NCBI RefSeq assembly: GCF_003594875.1
Contig: NZ_QZEY01000007.1
Span: 124,001-188,000, forward strand
Direction of reading: 5' to 3'
Length of the DNA: 64,000 nucleotides
DNA from: Bailinhaonella thermotolerans
GTDB lineage: Bacteria > Actinomycetota > Actinomycetes > Streptosporangiales > Streptosporangiaceae
Shown here: positions 48,716 to 57,018 of the stretch, piece by piece
Numbering within the stretch: position 1 is the first letter of the stretch
Layout: every line of letters starts with the position of its first letter
Position numbers and translations under genes: made by a program
The notes under the pieces: generated by a model
Seen by the model: the letters and a program-made list of their open reading frames with translations, nothing else
Databases searched by the model: none
What the model was told of the DNA's origin: nothing

Positions 48716-51073
48716 TCAGGGGGGCGGGGCGTGGCGGAGGTGGTGGAGGTCGGCGGGGGACAGCGGCATCCGGGTGATCGGCAGGTCTTCGGCGTCCTCG
48801 ATCGCCGAGGCCAGGACCGCGCTCACGGGGATGACGCCCGCCTCGCCCGCGCCCTTGACGCCGAGCGGGTTGAGCGGACTCGGGGTCTCCAGGTGGGCGG
48901 TCTCCACGTGGGGGATCTCGGTGGCGTAGGGCATCAGGAAGTCCATGAAGGAGGCGTTGAGGAGCTGGCCGTGGTCGTCGTAGGCCATCCGCTCGTAGAG
49001 GGCGCCGGCCACGCCCTGGGCGACGCCGCCGTGGATCTGGCCCTCGACGATCATCGGGTTGATGAGGCGGCCGCAGTCGTGGACCACCGCGTAGCGCAGG
49101 ACGCGGATCTCGGCCGTGTCCTGGTCGGTCTCGACGACGGCGGCGTGCATGCCGGCGGCGAACGTGGAGCGCACCGGGGAGTAGTAGCCGCGCGCCTCCA
49201 GGCCGGGCTCCCCGGTGAGCGGCGGCTCGTCGGGCGAGGCGGGGGCCGCGAACTGGGTGGCCCGGGCCGCCTCCTCGTCGAAGGCGTACCGCAGGGGGTT
49301 GGCCAGCACCGCGACCGTGGCCAGGGGGACGCCGCTCCCCGGGACGCCGGCCACGCGCACCTCTCCGCCGGCGATCTCCAGGTCGCGCGGGTCCGCCTCC
49401 AGCGCCTCGGCGGCGACGCGCAGCGCCTTCTCCCGCACCTCGCGCGCCGCGAGCGCGATCGCGTTCCCGCTCATCACCGCCGCGCGCGAGGCGAACGTGC
49501 CCACGGCGTACGCGAACCTGCGGGTGTCCCCGGTGACCACGGTGACGTCCTCGACCGGCACGCCCAGCTCCTCCGCCACGATCTGGGCGAACACGGTCTC
49601 GTGGCCCTGGCCCTGGGAGGTGAGGCCCGTGGAGACGTGCACGCGCCCGTCGGTGGTGACGTGCACATGGCCGCCCTCGTACGGCCCGACGCCCGTCCCC
49701 TCGACGTAACAGCCCAGGCCGATGCCCAGCCGCCGTCCCTCGCGCGCCGCGGCCGCCTTGACCTCGGGGAACCCGTCCCAGCCGATCAGCTCCTTGAGCA
49801 TGCGCAGCGCCTCCGGGTAGTCGCCGGAGTCATAGATCAGCGGCCGCCCGTCCTGGAAGGTCAGCCCCTGGTCGTACGGGAACTCGTCGGGCCGGATGAA
49901 GTTGGCCTCGCGCACCTCCGCCCGGTCCAGCCCCAGGTGGGCGGCTATCCGGTCCATCGTGCGCTCCATGCAGAACACCGCCTGCGGCCGCCCCGCGCCC
50001 CGGTACGGCGTGACGATCACGGTGTTCGTGTAGAGGGAGGTGAACTCGACCCGGTACGCCCCGATCTTGTACGGCCCCGGCACCTGGGTGGACGTGATGA
50101 TCGGGACGATCAGGCCGTACGGGATGTAGGCCCCGTTGTCGTGCAGGATGTTCACGTCGAGCCCGAGCACCCGGCCCGCGTCGTCGAACCCGACCCGGAC
50201 GTACTGCACCTGCGCCCGCTCGTGCGCCGACGCCACGAAGTGCTCCCGGCGGTCCTCGGCCCACTTGACCTCGCGCCCGAGCCGCATCGCCGCCCACGGC
50301 ACGAGCACCTCCTCCGGCCACGGGTGCATGATCTTCACGCCGAACCCGCCGCCGACGTCCGGCGCGATCACCTCCACCTTGGGCAGCGGCAGCCCCAGCT
50401 TGGCCGCGAGCGCCATCCGGACCGAGGTGGACGTCTGCGTCGAGGAGTACACCCGCAGCGAGGCGTCGTCGGCGTCCCAGCGGGCGTACACGCCGCGGCC
50501 CTCCAGCGGCGTCGAGGCGCTGCGCTCGATGTCCAGCCGGAACGCCAGCGTGTGCGGCGCGGCCTCGATCGCCGCCCGCGCGTCGCCGTTCTCCTGCGTC
50601 ATGCGCGCGGCCACGTTCCCCGGCACGTCCCCGTGCACCAGCCGCTCGCCCGCCGCCGCGTTCTCCACGCCCACGACCGGCGGCAGCGGGTCGTACCCCA
50701 CCTCGACGAGCCCGGCCGCGTCCTCGGCGAGGTACCGGTCCCGCGCCACCACCATCGCCACCGGCTCGCCCACGTGCCGCACCACGTCCCGGGCCAGCGC
50801 GTACGGCGTCCGCCCCGCCGTCAGCTCCGGATGCGGGATGAGCAGCGGCAGGGGTTCGGCGACCGGTCCCTCCAGGTCCTCCCACGTGTAGATCGCGACG
50901 AGCCCGTCCACGTCCAGGGCACCCGACACGTCGATCCCGGTGATCCGCGCGTGCGCGTGCGGCGACCGCACGAACGCCGCCGCGAGGGCGTCGTGCCCCA
51001 GGTCGTCCAGGAACCGCCCCCGCCCGGTGAGCAGCCGCGGGTCCTCCTTGCGCCGCACCGGCCTGCCGAACAT
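48716..51073 (-). CDS. Molybdenum hydroxylase large subunit (CoxL/XdhB family)
   Basis: This 785-residue subunit binds the molybdopterin cofactor. Landmarks are RKEDPRLLTGRGRFLDDL, APDVGGGFGVKIMHPWPEE (first pterin loop), TPYRGAGRPQAVFCMERTMD, TGLTSQGQGHETVFAQIV and the catalytic Glu in GVKGAGEAGVIPVS. The CO dehydrogenase active-site loop with its cysteine is replaced by PYRGAGR, so it is not a CO oxidiser. It should hydroxylate a heterocycle or aldehyde. The RutG-like permease upstream points to a pyrimidine or purine. The ATG follows the stop of the fused FAD/2Fe-2S gene directly (TAGATG). Confidence 0.93.
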   Translation of the reverse strand: MFGRPVRRKEDPRLLTGRGRFLDDLGHDALAAAFVRSPHAHARITGIDVSGALDVDGLVAIYTWEDLEGPVAEPLPLLIPHPELTAGRTPYALARDVVRHVGEPVAMVVARDRYLAEDAAGLVEVGYDPLPPVVGVENAAAGERLVHGDVPGNVAARMTQENGDARAAIEAAPHTLAFRLDIERSASTPLEGRGVYARWDADDASLRVYSSTQTSTSVRMALAAKLGLPLPKVEVIAPDVGGGFGVKIMHPWPEEVLVPWAAMRLGREVKWAEDRREHFVASAHERAQVQYVRVGFDDAGRVLGLDVNILHDNGAYIPYGLIVPIITSTQVPGPYKIGAYRVEFTSLYTNTVIVTPYRGAGRPQAVFCMERTMDRIAAHLGLDRAEVREANFIRPDEFPYDQGLTFQDGRPLIYDSGDYPEALRMLKELIGWDGFPEVKAAAAREGRRLGIGLGCYVEGTGVGPYEGGHVHVTTDGRVHVSTGLTSQGQGHETVFAQIVAEELGVPVEDVTVVTGDTRRFAYAVGTFASRAAVMSGNAIALAAREVREKALRVAAEALEADPRDLEIAGGEVRVAGVPGSGVPLATVAVLANPLRYAFDEEAARATQFAAPASPDEPPLTGEPGLEARGYYSPVRSTFAAGMHAAVVETDQDTAEIRVLRYAVVHDCGRLINPMIVEGQIHGGVAQGVAGALYERMAYDDHGQLLNASFMDFLMPYATEIPHVETAHLETPSPLNPLGVKGAGEAGVIPVSAVLASAIEDAEDLPITRMPLSPADLHHLRHAPPP

Positions 51074-52621
51074 CTACCCCTCCCCGGCCATCAGCTCGGC
51101 GGCCCGCCGTACGGCGCGCAGGATGTTCTGGTAGCCGGTGCACCGGCACAGGTTCCCGGACACGCCCTCCAGCACCTCCTCCTCGGTGGGCCGGGGGTTG
51201 TCGCGGAGCAGCGCGGTCGCCGTGCACAGGAACCCGGGCGTGCAGAAGCCGCACTGGAGCGCGTGGCACTCCGCGAAGGCCCGCTGCACCGGGGACATCT
51301 CCTCGCCGTCCGCCAGGCCCTCCACCGTGGTGATCGCCCGCCCGGTCACGGTCACCGCCAGCGTCAGGCACGACCGCACCGGCTCCCCGTCCAGCAGCAC
51401 CGTGCAGCACCCGCAGACCCCGTGCTCGCACCCCACGTGCGTCCCGGTCAGCCGCAGGTCATGCCGCAGGAAGTCCGAGAGCAACCGCCGCCCCGGCACC
51501 CGCGCCCCCCGCACCACCCCGTTCACCTCGACGACCACGGAATGCCCCTCCCCCGTCCCGCCAGGGGCCACGGCTCCCGGGCCCGCCCCCTCGGACCCGG
51601 CGTGGAGCGAGACTTCCGCGTGCGGGAGCGTTCCCCCGGCGCCGGCGGGCGGCGCGGGTGGTCCTTCGGCGGGGCGGAGGAGGGCGGCCTCCGGCCCGGC
51701 GGCCGGCGGCGCTGAGCCGGGGCGGCGGGAGGTGGGAGTGGGGGGAGGAACCGCGGGGTGGGCGCGGGCCCTGGTGGTGGCGGCTCTGAGGGCGCGGCCG
51801 GTGAGGACGGCCGTGAGGTGGCGGCGGTAGTCGGCGGTGGCGTGGATGTCCGTCTCGGGCGCGATCGCGGCCTGTACGGCTCGCGCGGCGTGCCGCCAGT
51901 CCGGCTCGCCCGCCGGGGCGGCGGCGCCGTACTCCGTCACGTCCAGACGGATCGGGACCGGGCCGACGCCGACGCAGGTCACGGCGGCGTGGGTCACGTG
52001 GCCGCCGGGGTCCAGGGTGACCCTGGCGGCGACTCCGGCCAGGGCGAAGTCGCCGTGGCGGCGCGCGATCTCCTCGAAGGCGGTGCCCGTCCCCGGCCGC
52101 AGGGCGGGGAAGAAGACCGAGTTCACCAGCTCGCCGGGCTCCGCCGACGACTCCAGCGGGCCGGTGAAGAAGTCGGCGGCGGCGACCGTGCGGCGGCCGC
52201 CCCGCCGTACCAGCTCGACCGTGCCGTCCAGGAGGACCAGGACGGCCGGGATCTCGGCGGCGGGGTCGGCGTGCGCGACGCTGCCGGCGAGGGTGCCGCG
52301 GTTGCGGATCACCGGGTGGGCGACGAGGCGGAGGGCCTGGCGGAGCAGCGGCTGGAGCGCGTGCACGCCGGGGTCGCGTTCGGCGCGGCTGTGGCGCACC
52401 AGCGGGCCCGCCGTCACGCCGCCGTCCAGGCGCAGGGTGTCCAGGCCCGCGACGCGGTTGATGTCCACGATGTGCGCGGGCGCGGCCAGGCGCATGTTGA
52501 GCAGGGGGATCAGGCTCTGCCCGCCCGCGAGGATCTTGCCCTCGGGCCCGGCCTCGGCCAGCGTCTCCAGCGCCTCGTCCAGCGTCGCGGGCGCGTGGTA
52601 CACGAACGGCGGCGGCTTCAC
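51074..52621 (-). CDS. Fused FAD-binding (CoxM) and 2Fe-2S (CoxS) subunit of molybdenum hydroxylase
   Basis: This 515-residue protein is one continuous frame. Residues 1-270 are the FAD subunit (FVYHAPATLDEALETL, ILAGGQSLIPLLNMRLA, NRGTLAGSVAHADPAAEIPA). A Pro/Ala-rich linker of about 75 residues follows. The last 170 are the 2Fe-2S subunit, with the plant-type cluster GCEHGVCGCCTVLLDG and the second cluster in CGFCTPGF and CRCTGYQN. Separate genes are the norm. Where these domains are joined, as in eukaryotic xanthine dehydrogenase, the iron-sulfur part comes first, so this order is reversed. The GTG overlaps the permease stop (GTGA). Confidence 0.92.
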   Translation of the reverse strand: MKPPPFVYHAPATLDEALETLAEAGPEGKILAGGQSLIPLLNMRLAAPAHIVDINRVAGLDTLRLDGGVTAGPLVRHSRAERDPGVHALQPLLRQALRLVAHPVIRNRGTLAGSVAHADPAAEIPAVLVLLDGTVELVRRGGRRTVAAADFFTGPLESSAEPGELVNSVFFPALRPGTGTAFEEIARRHGDFALAGVAARVTLDPGGHVTHAAVTCVGVGPVPIRLDVTEYGAAAPAGEPDWRHAARAVQAAIAPETDIHATADYRRHLTAVLTGRALRAATTRARAHPAVPPPTPTSRRPGSAPPAAGPEAALLRPAEGPPAPPAGAGGTLPHAEVSLHAGSEGAGPGAVAPGGTGEGHSVVVEVNGVVRGARVPGRRLLSDFLRHDLRLTGTHVGCEHGVCGCCTVLLDGEPVRSCLTLAVTVTGRAITTVEGLADGEEMSPVQRAFAECHALQCGFCTPGFLCTATALLRDNPRPTEEEVLEGVSGNLCRCTGYQNILRAVRRAAELMAGEG

Positions 52622-54078
52622 CCGGCCCCCCGGCCCGCCGCCCCCTCCGGCCCGGCGGGCCCGTCGCGGTCCCCGGGCGGCACGGCCGCGCCGCCCTCGC
52701 CCCGCCGTACCGGATCGGCGGCGGGCGGCGGCGCGGGGTCGCCCGGCGGGCGGGCCGAGGTGCCCCGGGCGCGGGCGACGACGCGGAGGAGGTGGTAGCC
52801 GGCGAGCAGGACGATCGTGCCCAGGGCGATGCCCTCCAGGGCGAACTCCCCGCCGATCTCGTGGCTGACCGGGCCGATGGCGAGGATGATCCCGGCGCCG
52901 ATCGGGACCATGTTCACCGGGTCCGCGAAGTCCACCCGGTTCTCCACCCAGATCTTCGCGCCGAGCAGGCCGATCATTCCGTACAGGATGACCGTGACGC
53001 CGCCGAGCACCCCGCCGGGCGTGGCCGCGACCAGCGCGCCGAACTTCGGGCACAGGCCGAACAGGATCGCGATCACGGCCGCGATGTGGTACGCGAGCGT
53101 GGAGTAGACGCGGGTGGCGGCCATGACGCCGATGTTCTCGGCGTAGGTGGTGGTGGGCGAGCCGCCGACCGCACTGGCCACGGCGGTCGCGACGCCGTCG
53201 GCGGCCACGGCGCGGCCGAGGTAGGGGTCCACGTCGGTGCGCGTCATCTCGCCGACGGCCTTGACGTGGCCGACGTTCTCGGCGATGAGGGCGATCACGG
53301 CGGGCAGCACCAGCACGACCGCGCCGAGCCTGATGTCGGGCGCGTGGAAGTCGGGCAGGCCGATCCACGGCGCGGTGGCGACCTGGTCCAGCGAGACGCG
53401 CGGGTGCTCGTCCACGCGCTGGGTGGCCGGGTTGAAGGAGGTGATCGGGCCGAGGGCCAGGTCCGCGAGCCAGGAGAGCGCGAATCCCAGGATCAGCCCC
53501 AGCAGAATCCCGACACGGCCGGCGAACCCCCGGAACGCCACGATGATCAGGAAGGTCGCGAACATCGTGATCATCGCGATCCAGTGGTCCTGCGGCCAGT
53601 ACGTCCGCGCGACGACGAACGCCAGCCCGAACCCGATCAGCATGACCACGGCCCCGGTCACCACCGGGGGGAACACCGCGTGGATGAACCGCACCCCGAG
53701 GACGTGGATCGCCACCCCGGCCAGCGCCAGCACCAGCCCCGCGACGAGGATCGCCCCGGTGACCACGGCGTCGCTGTCCTGGACGGCCCGGATCGCGACC
53801 ACCCCGCCGACGAACGAGGCGCTCGTGCCCAGATAGGACGGGATCCGCCCGCGCACGATCAGCAGGAACAGGATCGTGGCGACCCCCGACATCATCACCG
53901 CGACGTTGGCGTCGAGCCCCATCACCAGCGGGAACACGAAGGTCGCGCCGAACATCGCGATCACGTGCTGCGCCCCGAACCCCACCATCCGCGGCATCGA
54001 CAGCCGCTCGTCGGGGCGCACCACCTCCCCCGGCCCCAGCGTCCTCCCGCGATCCCGCACCTTCCAGCCGAACGCCAT
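52618..54078 (-). CDS. NCS2 permease, RutG-like (uracil/xanthine)
   Basis: This 486-residue transporter has about 14 membrane segments. RutG/UraA motifs include PSYLGTSASFVGGVVA, IAENVGHVKAVGEMT, SPTTTYAENIGVMAATRVYS and FGALVAATPGGVLGGVT. The match to the E. coli pyrimidine permease RutG (recalled from family knowledge) is closer than to xanthine or urate carriers. The last ~50 residues are a Pro/Gly-rich cytoplasmic tail. It heads the operon permease, fused FAD/2Fe-2S, large subunit, all coupled. GGGAGG precedes the ATG. Confidence 0.92.
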   Translation of the reverse strand: MAFGWKVRDRGRTLGPGEVVRPDERLSMPRMVGFGAQHVIAMFGATFVFPLVMGLDANVAVMMSGVATILFLLIVRGRIPSYLGTSASFVGGVVAIRAVQDSDAVVTGAILVAGLVLALAGVAIHVLGVRFIHAVFPPVVTGAVVMLIGFGLAFVVARTYWPQDHWIAMITMFATFLIIVAFRGFAGRVGILLGLILGFALSWLADLALGPITSFNPATQRVDEHPRVSLDQVATAPWIGLPDFHAPDIRLGAVVLVLPAVIALIAENVGHVKAVGEMTRTDVDPYLGRAVAADGVATAVASAVGGSPTTTYAENIGVMAATRVYSTLAYHIAAVIAILFGLCPKFGALVAATPGGVLGGVTVILYGMIGLLGAKIWVENRVDFADPVNMVPIGAGIILAIGPVSHEIGGEFALEGIALGTIVLLAGYHLLRVVARARGTSARPPGDPAPPPAADPVRRGEGGAAVPPGDRDGPAGPEGAAGRGAG

Positions 54079-54132
54079 GGCCAGCCCTCCCGCACGCCGC
54101 CGCCCGGAGAGCCCCCGCCCCTCCTCCCCGGC

Positions 54133-54178
54133 ACGCTAAACCCCCCGCCCCACCTGGCACACCGTCCAGATCTGCCAA
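54133..54178 (-). promoter_or_regulatory. Promoter of the permease/hydroxylase operon
   Basis: On the minus strand TTGGCA (54178-54173) lies exactly 40 nt upstream of TAGCGT (54138-54133), matching the DUF2877 promoter. TTGGCA and a TGCCAG 13 nt further form an inverted repeat. The leader to the ATG would be about 50 nt. Confidence 0.5.
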
Positions 54179-54248
54179 TCCTCTCCCCGCCCTTCGGCAC
54201 CGCCCGGCGGGACGCCGGGGCCCGGCGCCGCCTGGTGGCGGGGCGGGG

Positions 54249-55820
54249 TCAGATGCCGCGCATGCGGAGGACGTGGAGGGCGAGGGTGAGGTTGAGGCGC
54301 AGGTGGGGGTCCTCGGTGAAGGGGCCGAGGAGGCGTTCGAGCTTGCCGATGCGGTAGCGGAGGGTGTTGTAGTGGAAGTGGAGGCGGCGGGCGGTCTCGG
54401 CGACGTTGAGGTTGGTCTCCAGGAGGACCTGGAGGGTGCGGCGCAGGTCCGGGTTCTCGGGGTCGGCGTCGCCGGCCAGGGGCCCCAGGGTCTCCTGGAC
54501 GAACGCGTGGAGCTCGCCGGTGTCGTTGACCAGGGAGAGGAGCCGGTAGACGCCGAGTTCGTCGAAGTGGGCCACGGCGCCGGGCCCGTGGAGCTGGCGG
54601 CCCACCTTCACCGCCTTGCGGGCCTGGGCGTACGCCTCCGGGAGGGAGCCGGGTGAGGCGGCCACGCGGCTCATGCCGGTGCAGAAGGTGGTGTCGGTGA
54701 ACGCGGCGGCGGCGTCGCGGGCGACCCTGGCGGGGTCCAGCGAGGCGCCGACGATGGCCACGACCTCGTGGGAGAAGCCGGCCACGGCCCCGGCGGGGTC
54801 GTGGCGGCGCACGGCGGAGGTCCAGGCGGCGAGGAGCCGGTCGGCGGCCGGGCAGTCCTCGTCGAGCTCGGCGGTCACGACGGTGACGGGGCGGGCGAGG
54901 TCCCAGCCGAAGGCGCGGCTGCGCGCGGCGACGCGCTCGCGCCCCCCGGCCCGGTCGGTGAGCACGTCGCGGAGGAAGTCGGCGCGGTACTTGCTCTCTA
55001 CGGCGGCGATCGCCTCCTGGCGGGTGATGACCAGGGCCGCGACGGTCGCGGCGCGTTCGAGGATGCTCACGTCGCTCTCGCGCAGCGCCCCGGCGGGGCT
55101 GTGGGCGACGATGCGGCCGTGGTGGTGGCCCGCGGCCACGATCGGCACGACGCAGTGGTGGGCGCTGTGCTCGGCCGGGTCCGCGGCGCGGAGCGCGGCC
55201 AGGTCCTCGCGCGGGCCGCTGGCCGCCAGCACCTGGCCCGACCCGTCGGTGGCCACGACCGCGACCTCCAGCAGCGCCGCGACCTCGGCGGTCACCTCGC
55301 GCAGCCCGCCCCCGGCCAGCACGACCTGCACCAGCGCCCGGTGCGCCTCCTCGGCGCGGGCCAGGATGCCGGCCTGCCGGTTGAGGATGTCGGTCAGGAC
55401 CTGGTTGAGGATGTCGTCGAAGGCGACGTCGTTGGGCAGCAGGATCAGCGGGAACGCCAGCCGGTCGGCCTGCTCGGCCATCTCGGCGGGCAGCTCGTCG
55501 AGGTAGCGACCGAGCTTGATCGCCAGCGCCGCCAGGCCCCGCTCGTCCAGGTCGGCCACCAGCCGGCCGAGCGACTGCGGCGTGTTGCGCAGCGGGTATC
55601 CGGTCGTGAGCAGCAGCTCGTGCGGCTTCACGAACGCCAGGATGTCGGGGACCTCCATGACGTTGAGCCGCTGCACGATGCGGCCCAGACCGGCCTCCCC
55701 CGCGATCAGCCGGGCGTCGGCGAGCGAGGACCCGCCGAGCACCTCTCCCACGGACACGCCGTGCAGGATCGTGCCCGTGGTCGCGAGCCGCATCGCCGGG
55801 GGGAGCGGGTCGCTGCTCAT
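54249..55820 (-). CDS. PucR-family transcriptional regulator
   Basis: This 523-residue protein has an N-terminal PucR domain (VSVGEVLGGSSLADARLI, RLNVMEVPDILAFVKPHELLLTTGY). A central GAF-like/GGDEF-like region follows, with the C-terminal HTH_30 domain (LQVLLETNLNVAETARRLHFHYNTLRYRIGKLE). PucR proteins control purine catabolism in Bacillus and other ring-nitrogen pathways. It sits between the permease/hydroxylase operon (same direction) and the divergent DUF2877-FdrA-DUF1116 operon, so it probably controls both. Start ATG 55820 is preferred; a second ATG 27 nt later is possible. Confidence 0.93.
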   Translation of the reverse strand: MSSDPLPPAMRLATTGTILHGVSVGEVLGGSSLADARLIAGEAGLGRIVQRLNVMEVPDILAFVKPHELLLTTGYPLRNTPQSLGRLVADLDERGLAALAIKLGRYLDELPAEMAEQADRLAFPLILLPNDVAFDDILNQVLTDILNRQAGILARAEEAHRALVQVVLAGGGLREVTAEVAALLEVAVVATDGSGQVLAASGPREDLAALRAADPAEHSAHHCVVPIVAAGHHHGRIVAHSPAGALRESDVSILERAATVAALVITRQEAIAAVESKYRADFLRDVLTDRAGGRERVAARSRAFGWDLARPVTVVTAELDEDCPAADRLLAAWTSAVRRHDPAGAVAGFSHEVVAIVGASLDPARVARDAAAAFTDTTFCTGMSRVAASPGSLPEAYAQARKAVKVGRQLHGPGAVAHFDELGVYRLLSLVNDTGELHAFVQETLGPLAGDADPENPDLRRTLQVLLETNLNVAETARRLHFHYNTLRYRIGKLERLLGPFTEDPHLRLNLTLALHVLRMRGI

Positions 55821-55857
55821 AGGCGGATTGTGCACCGGAATCCGACTGTCAGGAAGA

Positions 55858-55923
55858 GCCAAGCATCGGCCGCACCCTTGGCAGCTTTCTCCGTACGGAC
55901 CGATCACGGCCTCGGCATAGCGT
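55858..55923 (+). promoter_or_regulatory. Promoter/operator between pucR-type gene and DUF2877 operon
   Basis: GCCAAG (55858-55863) and CTTGGC (55877-55882) form an inverted repeat with a 13-nt gap. TTGGCA begins 40 nt before TAGCGT (55918-55923), a -10 that is 7 nt from the ATG. The layout suits activation by the adjacent PucR protein. Confidence 0.55.
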
Positions 55924-55930
55924 CACCTCC

Positions 55931-56794
55931 ATGAGGACGTCCCTGCGCCGGGCCCCCGCCCGCGTCCGGATCAACGGGGCGGCGAGCGCGGCTCTCCGCG
56001 CCCCGCTGGACTTCCCTCGCCGGCCGGGGCGGGTGCTCGCGGCCTTCTCCCTCGGGGTGTACGTCGAGGTGCGCGCGGAGGCCGAGCCGTACGTCATCGC
56101 GGTGCTCGACAGCGCGGCGACCCGGCTGCCCAACGCCGTGGTGATCGGCGGGGGGACCGCGATCACCGCGGACGTGGGCGACGAGGCGGCGGTGGGCGAC
56201 GGCCGCCTGCTGGTGGGCGACGCCGAGATCCGCGTGCGGCGCTGGTGGGACCCGGCCCCGGTGGTCGCCCCGGTCGCCCCGGCCCGGCTCGCGGCCGCGA
56301 TCGAGATCATGGCCGCCGTCTGCGACCGCTCCCCCCGGCGGCCCGGGCTGGGCGATCACTCGTCGGCCCTGCGGCTGGCGGCCGCGTGCGCCGGCGACGA
56401 CCTTCTGGGCGCCACCGTGGCCGCCGAGGAACTCGTCGGCCTCGGCCCCGGGCTGACCCCGAGCGGCGACGACATGCTCGCCGGCCTCCTCCTGGGCCTG
56501 CGCGCCCTCGGCCGCGCCGCCGGCGCCCCCCGCGCGGCCCGGCTCGCCGACTGGCTGGGCGCCGCCGTCACCTTCGACGCCCGCGCCCGCACCACCGCGA
56601 TCTCGGCGACCCTGCTCACCTGCGCCGCGCGGGGCGAGTCCTGCGCGGAGGCCGCCGCCGTCCTGCACGCCATCCCCGGCCGCGCCCCTCTCCTCCCGGC
56701 CCTCCACCGGCTCCTCCACGTCGGCCACACCTCCGGCGCCGACCTCGCCTGGGGCCTGCTGACGGCGGCCCGCGCCGTGAGAGCGCTCGCATGA
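55931..56794 (+). CDS. DUF2877 protein (YlbF/AllH-like)
   Basis: This 287-residue protein has the DUF2877 hallmark LVGLGPGLTPSGDDMLAG and later TFDARARTTAISATLL and HVGHTSGADLAWGLL. In E. coli the corresponding gene (ylbF, allH) lies beside fdrA and ylbE. Together they encode an oxamate carbamoyltransferase that phosphorolyses oxalurate. Here it begins a similar operon. The stop overlaps the ATG of a small frame (ATGA). Probably leaderless. Confidence 0.88.
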   Translation: MRTSLRRAPARVRINGAASAALRAPLDFPRRPGRVLAAFSLGVYVEVRAEAEPYVIAVLDSAATRLPNAVVIGGGTAITADVGDEAAVGDGRLLVGDAEIRVRRWWDPAPVVAPVAPARLAAAIEIMAAVCDRSPRRPGLGDHSSALRLAAACAGDDLLGATVAAEELVGLGPGLTPSGDDMLAGLLLGLRALGRAAGAPRAARLADWLGAAVTFDARARTTAISATLLTCAARGESCAEAAAVLHAIPGRAPLLPALHRLLHVGHTSGADLAWGLLTAARAVRALA

Positions 56795-57018
56795 CCCCTG
56801 CCTCACCCGGCGCCGGGACCACCGGCTCCGGAGGGGAAGGCGGGGGCGGGCACGCCCGGGCGGCGGATGAGGTGCTCGGTGCTCTGTTCGGTGCTCTGTT
56901 CGGCATGAGGCCAGGGGACCACGCGGAGCCCGCGGGCCACTCGGCCGAACGGCGTTCTGTGGACAAGTCCCCGATGAACGCAATTCTGTGGACGGCCGGC
57001 GGGCGGGGGACGGCATGA
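56791..57018 (+). CDS. Small coupled ORF between DUF2877 and fdrA
   Basis: The 75 residues start in an ATGA overlap with the DUF2877 stop and end in an ATGA overlap with the fdrA start. The protein has a Gly/Thr-rich beginning, a short amphipathic helix (DEVLGALFGALFGM) and a Lys/Asn/Trp-containing end (KSPMNAILWTAGG). No known family. Perfect coupling on both sides argues for translation, though it may merely pass ribosomes along. A 10-bp direct repeat (TTCTGTGGAC at 56955 and 56984) lies inside it. Confidence 0.5.
   Translation: MTPASPGAGTTGSGGEGGGGHARAADEVLGALFGALFGMRPGDHAEPAGHSAERRSVDKSPMNAILWTAGGRGTA

Noticed and set aside
48716-51073. Aerobic carbon monoxide dehydrogenase large subunit
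   Set aside because: The overall family fits, but the CO-specific active-site loop with its cysteine is replaced by PYRGAGR, so it is a general molybdenum hydroxylase.
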